Below, one piece after another: positions 49,286-61,345 of a stretch of DNA of 64,000 nucleotides (its first letter is position 1; the number at the start of each line of letters is the position of its first letter). The translations under genes were made by a program, and so were the position numbers. Below the pieces are notes generated by a model. That model was not told the origin of the DNA, searched no databases, and saw only the letters and a list, made by a program, of their open reading frames with translations. Location: the NCBI GenBank assembly GCA_964035795.1, contig OZ038320.1:17936589-18000588 (forward strand), written 5' to 3'. This stretch comes from Pterobdella sp. o SKG-2022. Taxonomy: Eukaryota; Annelida; Clitellata; Hirudinida; Piscicolidae.

Positions 49286-50409
49286 CAAAAGGAACAAATA
49301 AACTTTCAATTTATCATTTTTTTATTTATAATCAATTAAATAATATTAATAGGCTAATCTCAAAAATAATTATTGTCATTCTCTCATTTTGTTCTTTATA
49401 ATACTAATTCAAAAAATGAATACTGAACCAGTTATTGGGGGCAATGTTGTCTTGTTGTCTGGGCAGAAACATCAACAAGGTGAATTATGAACAAGTAGAG
49501 TGATGTGGAGGGCTCCTAAAGAATACTTCAGCAACCTTTCTATCTTATGATTGGCTCATGCAAATAGCAACATGTTATTTCTTATTTATTGATAGGGGTT
49601 GTACGCTGGGAGATTATTAAAGTTGTATTGTTGAAGCTTGAAAAATTTACTTGTTAAACCTTACTATTCCATTGTGTATCCTTTAATATTAACCGTATCA
49701 ATGCTCCTTTAAAAGGTTTTAAAACTCAACGTTCTGTGAACTTTTTATCATTATTCACTTTCAAATTGGTATTAACACCAAAATAAAAGTAAAAAATAAT
49801 TTTGTATGTTGAGTAATTTTTTGAACGTTTTCATTTTTTCATGATATATATGAATGTTCATGCGTAAAGTATTCTATGAAATGTTGCTGAATTTAACCAA
49901 TGAACTAAAAAAGCACGTAACATTTTTCAATTTTTTTTAAAAATAGCTCAACAGGTTCTGTATTTTACTCAGTGTTTAGTTCATTGTAGCTTTCACAAAA
50001 TATTATACTATTGATGTCGTAAACTTATAAAACCTTCATTTTGAAATTCCACTTTTAGAGGTATAAGATTTGAATTTAAAACAATACAAATATCTGTATT
50101 AAATGGATATGCCAAGAAGTAAAGCTTTACAAATTGGTTATAATTAAAGAAATTTTGTCTTTATAAAAATAAATTTGAAAACTGAACTCTACTTTATTGA
50201 AAATACGCAAGTTTGAGCTTATCATTGAAAATCTTTCAAGCCTTTCATTATTTTTAATTTCAACTTCAAAACCTCTCCAAATTTTTTCCCATTTCGATAA
50301 ACAAGAAAAAGATTCTGTAATTGCAGTTTCTAAAATTTAGCTGAATAGGGTACTTTAAGCTTAAGTTCAAAAAGTTTTTATTTAAACTCTTAGTATTATT
50401 AAAAAAGCC

Positions 50410-50433
50410 GCCTCCGGGTGGATTCGAACCACA

Positions 50434-50466
<33 letters not shown>

Positions 50467-50482
50467 GTTGCGCCACGAAGAC
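50410..50482 (-). tRNA. trnN-GUU: tRNA-Asn (anticodon GTT)
   Basis: The 73-nt minus-strand gene folds into a full cloverleaf. The A box is TGGCGCAACCGG, the B box GGTTCGAATCC, and the anticodon loop CTGTTAA gives GTT. The acceptor stem pairs GTCTTCG with CGGAGGC using two G-T pairs. The sequence is near-identical to animal tRNA-Asn, has no intron and no encoded CCA. An open frame overlapping it is a shadow. Confidence 0.95.
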
Positions 50483-50732
50483 AAGATGTCACAAATTTTT
50501 GTTAATTCTGATTTTAGAACAAAATTAATAACAATCTTTTTTTGCTCTTGAAATAATATATTTTTATATTTTTCAATGTTTGGTTATTACTTAAACCAAT
50601 TTTTGACGAAAGTTGTTTTTTTTTTTAAATTAATTCATTTAACGGTCGAAAATGATCAAAGTACAAGCGTATATTTTATTTTTAAAATATTAATAAAATT
50701 TATGCGTACCATTATTTTAAAATGTTCGAAAT

Positions 50733-53700
50733 GTGTGGCATAAAATAATTTTCCAGGTTTGCGAGCCAGAAGTGAGAGATGTTTGCTGCAATCGTCTGGA
50801 GAGAACGTTTGGCAGGCCTAGTTACATTCCTGACCCAAAAATCTGTATAACGATTTTCGAACCAATATATAAAAAATATATATATATAGATGCACATGTA
50901 AATAAATCAACTTTCACTACCTTTTTTGTCAAAATTTTACTTTCTAATTAAAGATTTTATGTTTGTTATAAACTGAAAAATAAGGCAACGTTAAGACACA
51001 TTTATTTCTCAAAGAACAATAGTTTTTGCAAATTCATCTTTATCAATAAAAATCAGCTCAAAGTTATTGCTAAAAGTTATTAGGTGTACAAAGATTTTAT
51101 CCATCTTGTATATCTATTAGCGGAAGTGTCAATTTATTAACAGCAAAAGGTGTATTGGCAAGAATACAAAAACCTTTTTGTAATATTAACATTCAAATCA
51201 GTGTACCATTATGCTTGATAATACAAGTTATTATTATAAAAATTTGCGGAAATTTTGGTCAATATATCTGTTTTTAATACAAGCATTACGAGTACTTAGT
51301 ATGATAAGAAGAAATTTTAATTTAATTTTGTAAGGCTTATAAGAAGGATACTACAAAATTATGACATCGCTTATAAATCTCTGAAAATTATGTTTTTGAA
51401 TTTCATTGGTAGAGTATTATAGAGTATTAAAGTATAGTACTATAGTTTGCATCAGCACAAGGCAGACGTTATGTCCAAAAAAACTGACGCAGTAATATTG
51501 GGGATCAGCAAACATGCTCGACAATGCACCGATGGAAGAATAAACTGGGAGACACCAGAGCTTTTACAAGTAGAAAAACAAAAAAATAAATTTTTTCTCC
51601 AAAGAAATCTTTTGGTGAGAGAAAGCCTAAAAATACGAAAACACAATTCAGTTCGTAATGGCTAGAATGACCCGCAACTCCAGGTTAACACAAATGCATG
51701 GGACCCGATACTCAGAGAGCTAAAAATAATTGAGCAGAAGGGATCATCCAAGGGGGGACACAGAGATTAACTTCCTTGATAACAACATCGTTTTCAAAAA
51801 TTACTATCTTTACAACCTATGATAGACATAATTATGAATGTATTAGAATTGCTTTGAACTTAATTTATAGTTAATATTTTTTACATAGTTATTACGTAAT
51901 ACTGTAAATTATCTTTTAACTCATCACTATATAATCCCATAAACAATAGTCACTCCATGTTAATGTTTTATGATAAGGCTATATTTATCGAAAATTATAG
52001 CTTTTCTTTTAAATAAATGTATAAATTCTCAATTGATGTTTTTAAAGTTTAATTGCTATACAAAACAAACATAAGATGTCTCTGAAAAGTTATAATATTA
52101 TAGTATTTGTTACTGAAAATAAGTTTCAATGGTAAAATAGTGGTTTTTTTCATATTATTATTAAAACCTTTTTGTAAGCCAATATTGATAAAAATATCTT
52201 CATCATTACAGGCGGTCCCAAGCCCCCATGCAAAGTAAAGAAAAAGAAAAATGAAGTCACAATCAAATACGTGAAAAGACAAGATAAAAGGCCCAAAAAA
52301 CAACCTTTGACCTTCAACTTGGTACCTCTGCAAAATGCCACTTTCGGACGACCCAACAAGTTCGTTTAAACTATAAATCTTCAAATTAGGTACAAACTAG
52401 GATCATATAGTAATGCTTTAACAGCAAAACACTTAAAACTTCTATTACGATTTTTATCGGACTCTTACTATTTTTTATCTATTTTCCTTCAAGATAACAT
52501 ATCAAATTCTATTTATTCAAATATAAAAATTCAACAATATTAATTTTATACGAGTCAAAATTTTTATAATTTTAATTAAAACTTTAATATATCAATGTGA
52601 AAAAAGCACTTTTAGCAGCCGTTCTATCCGTTTGTTTTTGCTATAAGCTGCTTTTTCCTTGGTTTGATGGTGAATGTGTCACATCCAAACGTACTTTACG
52701 CAGGCCCAAACGTTCTTATCGTTCTTCTCCCTCTTCTTTTTTTCACGTTCTTTGGCTTTTTCACCTATCAATCTATCGCTCTCTCCTCCATTCCAAACAC
52801 TCAAAATTTCTTATTTCTTCCATCAACTCTACTTCCTCTTCTTCCTCTCGTTGGAAAAATTTCCATCTCATTCTTTCCAAACAATCCCCTCTTCCTCCTT
52901 TTTCTTTTTAAGATTTTCATGACTATTTCCACAATAAGATTTTTTTCATTAGAACTAATCGCTCATCATGTCACACTTCTTCAGCGTCTTCGCTTGTCTT
53001 TGTCTCTCTTTCTCACTTTTCACCCATCCCTTTCACAGACCTCATCTTCATCATCAAATCTGTATCTTCCTACTCCTTTGTGCTAATTCCTCCAAAAATC
53101 CTTAATGATCTTTCCTCTTTCTTTTATCCCATCATTCTCAATCTTATTAACCTTTCTCTAGATACTTCTAAATTTCCCACCTGCTTTAAATCACCTATCT
53201 TTACCCCAATGCTGGAAAAACCTTTTCTCGATCCTTCTATCATCTCCAACTACTGTCCCATTTCTAACCTTTCCTTTCTCTCCAAAATTCTTGAAAAAGC
53301 TATTTACCTCCAACTTTCAAACTTTCTTCTTTCTAACAATCTTCTTTCTTCTACCCAAGCTGGCTTTCGACCTTCTCACTCTCCTGAAAAACTTCGTTTT
53401 TGTCTTTTTTTTATTTTTTCATGGAGTGACTCCATGCATCGGAAACTTAATCTCTCTAAATTTTATTTTATCTATCTTTCTAATTCTAAATCTCTTCCTT
53501 CCTCTCTCTCTCTCCCATTATGATCTTTGAACTATCTATCTATTCCTTATTCACTATTTGCTGTCTTGGCTTCCTCCTTGATTGTACCTTTTTTTTTAAT
53601 CTTCAAATCCTCTTTGTCGCTTTTTCTTGTTTTTTTCACCTACGTCGTATGAGACAGATCTTTTCTTATCTCGATGCATCTTCTCTTGTTCTCTCCCGAC

Positions 53701-55330
53701 TTGATTACTGCAACTCTTTGTGCTTTAATTTTTCTAAATCTACTTTCTACCCTTTAACTAAAACTTTCAATTCTGCTGCCCGCCTGATTTCTCATACTCT
53801 TGAATTCTCCCATATCTCTCCATCTCTTGTCGATCTTTACTGGCTACCTCTTCACTTTTGCTTTTCCTTCAAAATCTGTAGTCTCATGTACAAAATTTCT
53901 CATTCTACTTCGCTTTCTTATCTTTTTAACCTCTTACTACTTCCTAAATGTGCCGGCCTACGGTCCTCTACTCGTTCTCAACTTTTCATTATCTCTCGTT
54001 CTCCCTTCTAGGCTAAATCTGGTTTTCTTTTTCTGGTCTACTTCTCTGGAACTCTCTTCCTCCTAATATCAAATCTTCTTATCCTACTTTTCTCAAAAAC
54101 CTAAAAAATTTTTTCTTTAAGCAGTTTATAGCAGAGCGCCTCTGAACGATGCGTAAGAGGCACTATACAAATAATCCATTATTATTATTATTCAAAAAAA
54201 AATTTACGATGATTTAGGAGAGAACTTTAGCAATTTTATTGAGCAAAAAAAAGCTATAATTTTCGATAAGTTTAGCCTTATCATGAAACATTAGCGACAA
54301 AAGTTAATAATAATTAATAAAAACCCGTATTTAACGTAATATTTATTTAAAAAACTAAGATTGATTTTCTTTTGACCACACCACAATTAATAGTGAAAAT
54401 CTTTTTTCAAAGTGTTTTTCATCCCGTAATGTCACAGTCCCATTTAAAAAATGAAAAAATAGTTCATTTGTTTTGCGAGCCATGTTTCCATGATCAATTT
54501 ACTAAAAAAAAACGGAATAAAATGTTTTCAGAATTTTTTTGACATAATTTTTTTTTAAACAGAGCTTTTTGTAAAGCGAATTTACATTATCAGACACTAA
54601 TTAATTTCAAGCTATATATTTTGATAAGTTTAGCCTTAACATTAAGATTCAGCATATAAAGTATTTAGAACTCAAATTTCACAGACCTCCAACACCAATC
54701 AAAGACTTGCTGGAACATAACTTCGCTCGACTGTGGCTGAAGGAAAGAGACGAGTTTAAAGCTCGTGAGCTGAGAGAAATAGAAAAGGTTAGATGTTTTA
54801 GGTAGTATTTAGAAGAATATTTTGCACATGAAAATTTTCGTATTGATAACGAACCATAAAATATAAAAAAATACTTTTTTGAAAGTTAATAACTAGAAGC
54901 ATAAGCACATAGCTAATATAAATAAATATAATGTGATAACACGCGCCAAATTTCACAGAAAAAAGCTCCAAGATATACATACAACCGGAATACATTGTAT
55001 TCCTTCAGAAAGGTGCTTACCGGCAAAAAACCCACCATTATTGCTATAAAGCAGAAGAACAATGTACTTATAATGCTATTCCGTTTAAATTGAAATATTT
55101 TCTGATTTGTAGTTATTATGAATAATATATTCAATTTTCATCTTATCAACTAATTTGATAGATTAGTTTTTTAGTTTTTAATGCTTTTCAATCAGTCATC
55201 AACGTATTAATAGGCAGAGAGTCATTTGGAGACATTTTCAAGCGAGGAAGTCAAAAAGAAATCCATGTGTGCTAACAGAAAGGTCTTTCTGCCACCCATC
55301 GTGACAAAATATGTGCAAAGAACCATATGA
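50733..55330 (+). CDS. CFAP77: Probable CFAP77-like ciliary protein
   Basis: CFAP77 is a microtubule-inner protein of ciliary axonemes. Likely exons: 50757-50844 (or from an in-frame ATG at 50733), 52212-52359, 54685-54787, 55214-55330; all junction phases agree. The strongest evidence is LQNATFGRP, then PPTPIKDLLEHNFARLWLKE, which lines up with the MTFG...RPSTPIFDLLQHKYQQLW block I recall from vertebrate CFAP77, and a later HLETFSSEE against HLDTF. The first exon (VCEPEVRDVCCNRLERTFGR, PSYIPDP) is joined on phase and position only. The vertebrate protein is longer at its N-terminus, so further 5' exons may lie upstream. The intron at 52360-54684 holds a family D LINE. Confidence 0.55.
51447..51790 (+). 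mobile_element. Possible remnant of a GIY-YIG/Penelope-like retroelement
   Basis: A frame at 51447-51665 reads AVILGISKHARQCTDGRINW, then ETPELLQVEKQKNKFFLQRN and LLVRESLKIRKHN; after one stop it goes on as DPQLQVNTNAWDPILRELK. The pattern (AxxxHA...GxxIxW...LLxxExxxxxRxxxESLxIxK) resembles the end of a GIY-YIG nuclease domain found in Penelope-like elements. The GIY-YIG core is absent. It lies in an intron of the CFAP77-like gene. Confidence 0.4.
51940..52060 (+). repeat. Repeat E, good copy in an intron of the CFAP77-like gene
   Basis: ACAATAGTCACTCCATGTTA, ATGATAAGGCTATATTTATC, GAAAATTATAGC and AATTGATGTTTTTAAAGTTT follow the copy at 7602 closely. Its end lies about 150 bp before exon 52212-52359. 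Confidence 0.8.
52590..54192 (+). mobile_element. Family D (CR1/L2-like) LINE, decayed
   Basis: The element is strongly C/T-rich on this strand. Fragmented frames show the end of the endonuclease/linker (ECVTSKRTLRRPKRSYRS near 52675), RT blocks (NYCPISNLSFLSKILEKAIY and TQAGFRPSHSPE at 53250-53390), and the 3' region (VLSRLDYCNSLCFN, NSAARLISHT, YWLPLHFCFSFKIC at 53690-53880), a CR1/L2 signature. It ends in the hairpin-like GAGCGCCTCTGAACGATGCG, GCACTATACAA and then TTA repeats, the usual L2-type 3' end. The catalytic YADD is lost. Confidence 0.82.
54243..54296 (-). repeat. Repeat E copy
   Basis: On the minus strand: TTTCATGATAAGGCTAAACT, TATCGAAAATTATAGC. The stem is intact and the loop variant is GCTAAA. 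Confidence 0.7.
54608..54650 (-). repeat. Repeat E, decayed copy
   Basis: On the minus strand AATGTTAAGGCTAAACTTAT, then CAAAATATATAGC keeps the order of the core. It ends about 35 bp before exon 54685-54787 of the CFAP77-like gene. Confidence 0.6.
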
Positions 55331-55539
55331 GCTTTTTTTTGGTAGACTTGAAACAAAAATATTATTTTGAATAGTTGGATTAAATTATTAATCTCATATA
55401 AAATTCTTCGTTCTAGTATTTTTGTTTTTTTCAAAATTTTCTGTGAATATGGAAAAAATATTTGAATTGGAAAAGCGGTGTTTAAAAAAAAAAACTTATT
55501 TTTTTATTTTAGACAAAGCAAAAAAAAAACTAGAGCAAT

Positions 55540-56650
55540 AAAATGTTGAAAAGCATCATTATGATAAGAAGAGACATGTCTGATGCGACTGAGGTGGTGA
55601 AAAAAAGTAGCACCTAAAAGACTTTGAAGTTAGAAAAATCGAAAATGCATAAAAAACTGCAAATAATGGAGAAAGGAGAGATAGGCCGAAAAAGATTTTT
55701 ATAGAAGAAAAAGAAAAAATTTAATTTCACTGAAGAAAGTGGAATCGAAATTTAGGATTGAGTTTAAAATGGTGAGAATCACTTCAAAAAAGAAAAAAAT
55801 TGAGAAAAAAACCAGCTTTTCAAAATTTGAAAAAAAAAATTGTGGGTATAAAGCTGAATAAGAATGAAGAACGATTTGAGAAAACGAAAAAGATTAAATT
55901 TATAAAAAATAAATAGAAAAAATCTTAAGCAAGTTTTTAAAAAACACCAAAAAGAAATAAAAACAATAGAAGACGGGTTAGAAAGATAAAAGGTAAGCCT
56001 AGAGAAAAAAACCAGAAAGACCAAATGAAGAGTAAAAATGTTCGAGTAGAAATGTAACCAATAGTATCAAAGACAAAATAAATCATTAAAAAAATTGCTG
56101 AAAATTTTCAATAAAGCACGCTGCTCTAAAGCAGGAATAAATGAGAAAGAAGAGATTCCTTGAAAAAAAAATGAGTAAGCTGAAGTTAGACAGCTTTCTC
56201 AGTTTTTAGAAAAAAATTTAGAAATTTGAGGGTAATGAAACAAAATAGAAAAACCAAAAAAAAGCATTTTTCAAGACTGAAATGATGATGGAATGCATAA
56301 GAGGTAGAAAACTTTAAAGTGATTTCAGGAAAGAATGGGAAGATTAAGAATAAAAGAAATAGAAAAAAAATTATTATTATTATCGATATTAAGCGAACTT
56401 AAATTAAAAAGACAGGAAAAACATGCTATATTGTTGATAAGTGTGATAAAGCTAGTAAAGGTATTAGGTGAAATTTGAGGGAAAGAAACAAACGGGGGAG
56501 CAGAAACGGGTGTAATAGATAGGGAGGAATTACTTTCAATGAATGCGATCCTATTTTGAAAAAAATGTAAGTCTTGAAAAGTAGAGAGGGGGTAAAGATT
56601 TTTGGGAAAAGTTACGAATGCGTTTTTTTTAACGAAGGAAGCCCGGTGCG
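55540..56650 (-). mobile_element. Family D LINE, badly decayed antisense copy
   Basis: The plus strand is purine-rich. Blocks such as GGTTAGAAAGATAAAAGGTA (about 55977-55996) match GGTTAGAAAGATAGGAGGTA at about 58027-58046 in the better copy. Minus-strand frames at 55779-56024 and 56325-56708 are pieces of it. No RT motif is readable. Confidence 0.6.
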
Positions 56651-56719
56651 GAGGTAATATAAACATATGCAACAAAATCCCTGCCCTACGAATAGTCAAA
56701 TTTGACAACGATGTAGACC

Positions 56720-59700
56720 AGCTCGATTAGTATCTATCTTCAAAAAACTCCCATTTTCTGCAACAAATTTCATGGCGGTTTTTCAACCAAAGATCAATGA
56801 AAATGAAATGATACGTGCAGATATAAATGCCCACGACAAAATATGGGATCAGCATGCCCACCCACACGAAAGAGAAGACCAGCTGACAAAGGCTTATACG
56901 GATGCAGAGGGTGACTTTTTCAACAATGTGGAAAGTGCCACGCGTTAAGACTCAGCAACTGGTAACCTCTCTTTCTCAAATGATACTATCGTCCACAATG
57001 GCATAACCCACCGCTTTCTCTCTCTAGACCACCAGCCTATTCTAATGACGGTTCATCTCCCAACCCATCTAAAAAGAGGCTCAATACGACTAGTGTGGGA
57101 CAGAAAGAAGGGAGATCTTCAAACTTTCATGGCGAGCCTAAGAGAACAACTGGCCACTATTGAAAACAATTAACAAAACACCATAAAAGCCATTTACGAC
57201 ATGTTTTGCTTTGTCATACTGACTACTACTAGACAACACATCGGACTCAAAGCCGTCGACATGTTCGGTAAAAGTTGTAGAAGACTGAAAGAGCACAAAC
57301 CGAAACTTCCAGAGATGCTACAAAAACAACCTCCGGTATTCATTTAGCGGAGTAAAAAACTACGACAATGAAATGAAGAGCTTAGCCCGAAAACGAAAAG
57401 CAGAAATATAAGAGCGGAAAACCATGTAAAGCAGAAGAAGAAACGAGCTGTGGTCGGTACTTCCGTATCTCACTGCAAGCCAGACCACCGACACAAGCTG
57501 TAACATCGCTGAAAACGACACCAACTATGTAAGCTCAAAGCAAAAAGTGAATGATTTCACCAAGCTTTACCGAGGCGTGAGTTAGCTAAAAATCATCAAA
57601 CCAGACCGTGGTCTGAAGAAAACTCTGAATAGTCACCTCCGGTCTGTGACCATAGGTTCCGAGGTTTAAAGCGAATTCACAATGAATGAAATCAAAGCAG
57701 CGCTAAAATGTCTGAACTCATCTAAAGCTTCCGGACCAGACATGATCCCTCCTGGATTTCTAAACCACCCATTTGCCGTTTTTTTTCTACTACATATACT
57801 ACAGAATGAATAAAGTTAAATTTAGAAGGATTTAGTTTGAGATGCATGGAGTCGTTCCAGGAAAGAATAGAACTGAAACAAAGGCTAAATCTTTCAAGAG
57901 TAGAAGAAAAGGAAGAAAGCGGAAAAGAAGAGAAGATGTAGGTGTCATCAGCAAAAAGTGAAGAACACCAAAAGAACCAGAGAAAGAGGAGAAGAAAGAT
58001 TTGTTAATAGAAACAGTGGAAGAACGGTTAGAAAGATAGGAGGTAAGCCAGGAAAGAGAGGAGCCAGAAATACCAAAAAAGGAGTTGAGATACTGAAGTG
58101 AAAGAAAGTGTGGTCAACAGTATCAAAAGCAGAAGAGAAGTCAAGAGAAAGGAGAAGAGAAAGCTTACCAGAGTCAAAAGCAAGAAAAGCATAATTAGAG
58201 ATTTTTAGGAAGCAGGTCTCATTAGAGTGGGAGGTTCGAAAGCCAGATTGATTAGGGAGAAGAAGAATGTTTGAAAGTTGAGATAAATAGCTTTTTCAAG
58301 AATTTTTTAAAAGTTAAGTTAGAAATAAGGACGGTAGTTGGAGATCGAGAGGTTTTTTTAGTATTGGAGTAACGATAGAGGATTTAAAAGATGTGGGAAT
58401 TTAGTAGTTAAAGAAAAGTTTATAAGATTGAGAATGGTGGAATAGAAAGAGGAAAGATCATTAAGAATTTTGGGAGAAACTTGGTCGAGGGAGCAGGAAA
58501 ATGAAGATAAAGATTCGATAATGGTGATGAGGTCTGTGAAGATGATGGGTGAAAAGTGAGAGAGACAGAAGCAGGAGAAGATGCTGGAGGAGTGTGAGAT
58601 GATGAGCAATTAGTTCTAATAGAAAGAATTTTTTTGTGGAAATAGCTATGAACATCTTGAGAAGAAAAAGGAGGGAATTTTTTGGAAAGTAAACGATTGA
58701 GATTTTTTCAACGAGATAAAGAAAAAGCAGAGTTGATGCGAGAAATAGGAGAACTTGTGTTTGAAGTGGAAGAAAGGGTGATAGGTTGATAGGTGAGAAA
58801 GCCAGAAATCATGAGAGAAAAAAGAGGGAAAAGAACAATAAGAACGCTCAAGCTTGCGTAAAGTTCGTTTGGATGTGACGCATTCACGATCAAAACAAAG
58901 AGCTTTGAAGGAGGAAAGACAATAGGTAAAACATTTAATAGGAAGAAGCACATTCAAAGTATTAGTGACAAAAAAGTTTAGAGCAAAAACAAAGTCATTG
59001 ACGTCAGTGAAATAAAGAGCGTCAAAAAAAGAAGCAGAGAGAAGTTGGATGAAAAGTTTTCTATCAAATTGAGACCAAGAGCGAGTAGATACCTTGACAG
59101 TGAATAAGAGTTAAATGGGGTTGGTAGGAAAAGAAGATTGAATAAGATGGGAAGGAGAGAAGCAGACTGAAAGAGCATGAATACTGATGGGTTTGATAAA
59201 GAATGATGTGATGAAAAGATCAAAGGTGTTGCCAGTGGAATGAGGGGGAAAGTGACAATGTTGAGAAAGACTGGAAAGTTCAAGAAGTTCAAGAAATTTG
59301 ATAATAAAAAATTTTTTTTTCGTTAAATTGAATATTAGTCACTTTCAATATAAAAAAGAGTAAATAGTATATGGGAATTCAAAAAAAACAGAGAAGTCAT
59401 TAATAAAGGGAGAGAGAAGAAGGAGGCGAATAAATAACAGCAATAAAAAGGATGAAAGTACCATATTTTACAGATGAGACAAAGGATTAAAAAGCTTTGA
59501 AACCAGGATGAGAAGTCCTGGGGGAACAAAAAGTAAATTAGTAAAAAAGATTTCTCTACAGGTGGGAAAAGAAGAAAAAGGATTTTGAGAAGCACGAGCA
59601 AGTTCAAGGAAAGAATAGGAAAGCGGACAAGCAGAGATGAGAGAATTAGAAAAACCAGATTCATGCCAGGTCTCATTGACAGTTAGAAAATCAAGGTTGG

Positions 59701-61345
59701 AGTCAGAGAGGAGATTAAAAACATGAAGAGATTTGTTATTAAGAGTTCTTATCTTAAGATATACGCCTAGTATTCAAAGCCGGAAAAGATGCACGACGTT
59801 TTGATACCTACCGACCTTTTTTCCTTACTTCAATGATAGGGAAGATTATGAAAAAACTAGCAACCAATAAACTCTGCTACCTAACAAAAATAATCCAATA
59901 TACTGAAATCTCTACCAACGGTTTCTCGAGCTGGATGCAGTACGGAAGACGAATTGCTCCGTTTAGCCAAAATGATCAGTGATGGTTTCCAGCTCCAACC
60001 AATGAATCGAACTATTTTGGCGCTTATCTATTACTCTAAAGCATGTGGACAAGGTGTGGCCAAACACATTGCTTTTGAAGATGCAAGAAGCTGCCATACC
60101 AACGAAAATGGTTCTGTGGGTTCAAATATGGTTGTTCAAAAAGCAAAATTATCCTTCTGTAACAAGGCGTCTTTCAGAGGTCGGTGCAGTCACCACTATT
60201 TTTTTCCTTCTATATAAGTGATCTACCAAAAGCTCTTTTTAACACGGATTAAATCAAACTGTTTCCAGATGACGTAGCCGTCTGGAGCCATGACCCGACA
60301 CTTTACAAAAGCTTGCAGCATAAACTGGAAAAAATCAGGAAATGGAGCTATCTGTCTAAAAATCTGAATGCTTCTTTATCGCCACCAACTCACAAGAAGT
60401 AAGATGGTGTCTTCTATCACTCAAGTTTAACAAATCTGAGTTTTTGAAAATTACGTATGACTGGCAGCTGACGTTAGTGGAAAAATATGTAACGACTAGA
60501 AGGAGGGTTAGCTTTGGACCTAGTCTTCTACACACAAGAATCAGCAACAAATTGTACAACATCAGGTGTTAGTGGAATCATTGTCACCATTGGTCATTCT
60601 AACCCTCTCGTTCACCACTCTTGCGTTTTCAACAGTAAGATGGTATTCTTCTTCTCAAGCAGAGATGAAAGCGAAGGTCAAGGCGGTTCGAATTATACTG
60701 ACAGAAGGACAAGCCCAAAAAGTACGAATAGTGAGTGACAGTCTCTCCATTTTACTCTATATTCGTTCAACCACCCTTCTCTGTCGTGCAAAAAAAACGA
60801 GGCTGACGTGAAGTCTATCCTACCTGACTTCACTTCGCAAAGATGCCAAGTTATTCTCACCTAGTGTCCAAGCCATTGCGGAATCACGGGCAATGAGCTT
60901 GCAGACATCGAAATGAAAAAGAGTTGGTAAAGAAAAATAGCGCGTTGGCTACAAATACGATATAACCGAAGCCTTAATCAGTAAAAATGAAAAAAGTGGT
61001 TTAACTTCCCATGATCAAACACAGAGCTTACGGAAATCAGAGAACAAAGGTAAACAGAGCAGAACCTTGGACAAAAAGAACTAATGAAATTGAGCTTTTT
61101 GCGGTCTGACCACCCTCCAAACTTTAAATACTGTTTAGCCAAAATAACAGAGCCACAAAAAACACTTGCAGAAAATGTGGACTAGGTGACGAAACTGCTA
61201 AACATGTCAAATATGACTGGTCGTGCATCCACCGCCCACTTGCTGAACCACCTCCTCTTGATATCATTTCCAATATCCAGTCTTTACACTTTTCATATAG
61301 ATTTCCCGGAAGTATTTCAACCAGTTAATCTATCCTTTTACTCCC
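56720..61345 (+). mobile_element. Jockey/R1-like LINE with RNase H-like end, split by family D
   Basis: The left part (56720-57770) has an endonuclease with INAHDKIWDQHAHPHEREDQ, TIVHNGITHRFLSLDHQPIL, and the RT start MNEIKAALKCLNSSKASGPD. The right part (59760-61345) continues with AGKDARRFDTYRPFFLTSMI, GKIMKKLATNKL, a damaged FPDDVAVWSHDPTLYKSLQ where the catalytic YADD should be, and an RNase H-like AEMKAKVKAVRIILTEGQ, VRIVSDSLSILLYIRS (about 60655-60770). Cys/His residues near 61160-61215 follow. The middle is occupied by an antisense family D element. Confidence 0.78.
57775..59760 (-). mobile_element. Family D LINE inserted antisense into the jockey-like element
   Basis: The minus strand starts near 59710 with endonuclease-type coding (LDFLTVNETWHESGFSNSLI), continues through DRECVTSKRTLRKLERSYCS (about 58885), matched by ECVTSKRTLRRPKRSYRS in the plus-strand copy, and reaches the RT and its downstream part towards 57800. 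It is broken by many frameshifts. The jockey-like RT resumes on the other side, so this element is younger than its host. About 30 codons of host RT seem to be lost at the junction. Confidence 0.78.

Noticed and set aside
50266..50484. A 72-codon minus-strand frame
   Set aside because: Its best part (RNRLARSAVNRKVCGSNPPG) is simply the translation of the tRNA-Asn gene.
52597..54066. Overlapping long Ser/Phe/Leu-rich frames that could pass as membrane proteins
   Set aside because: They are frame shadows of a C/T-rich decayed LINE with recognisable CR1/L2 motifs.
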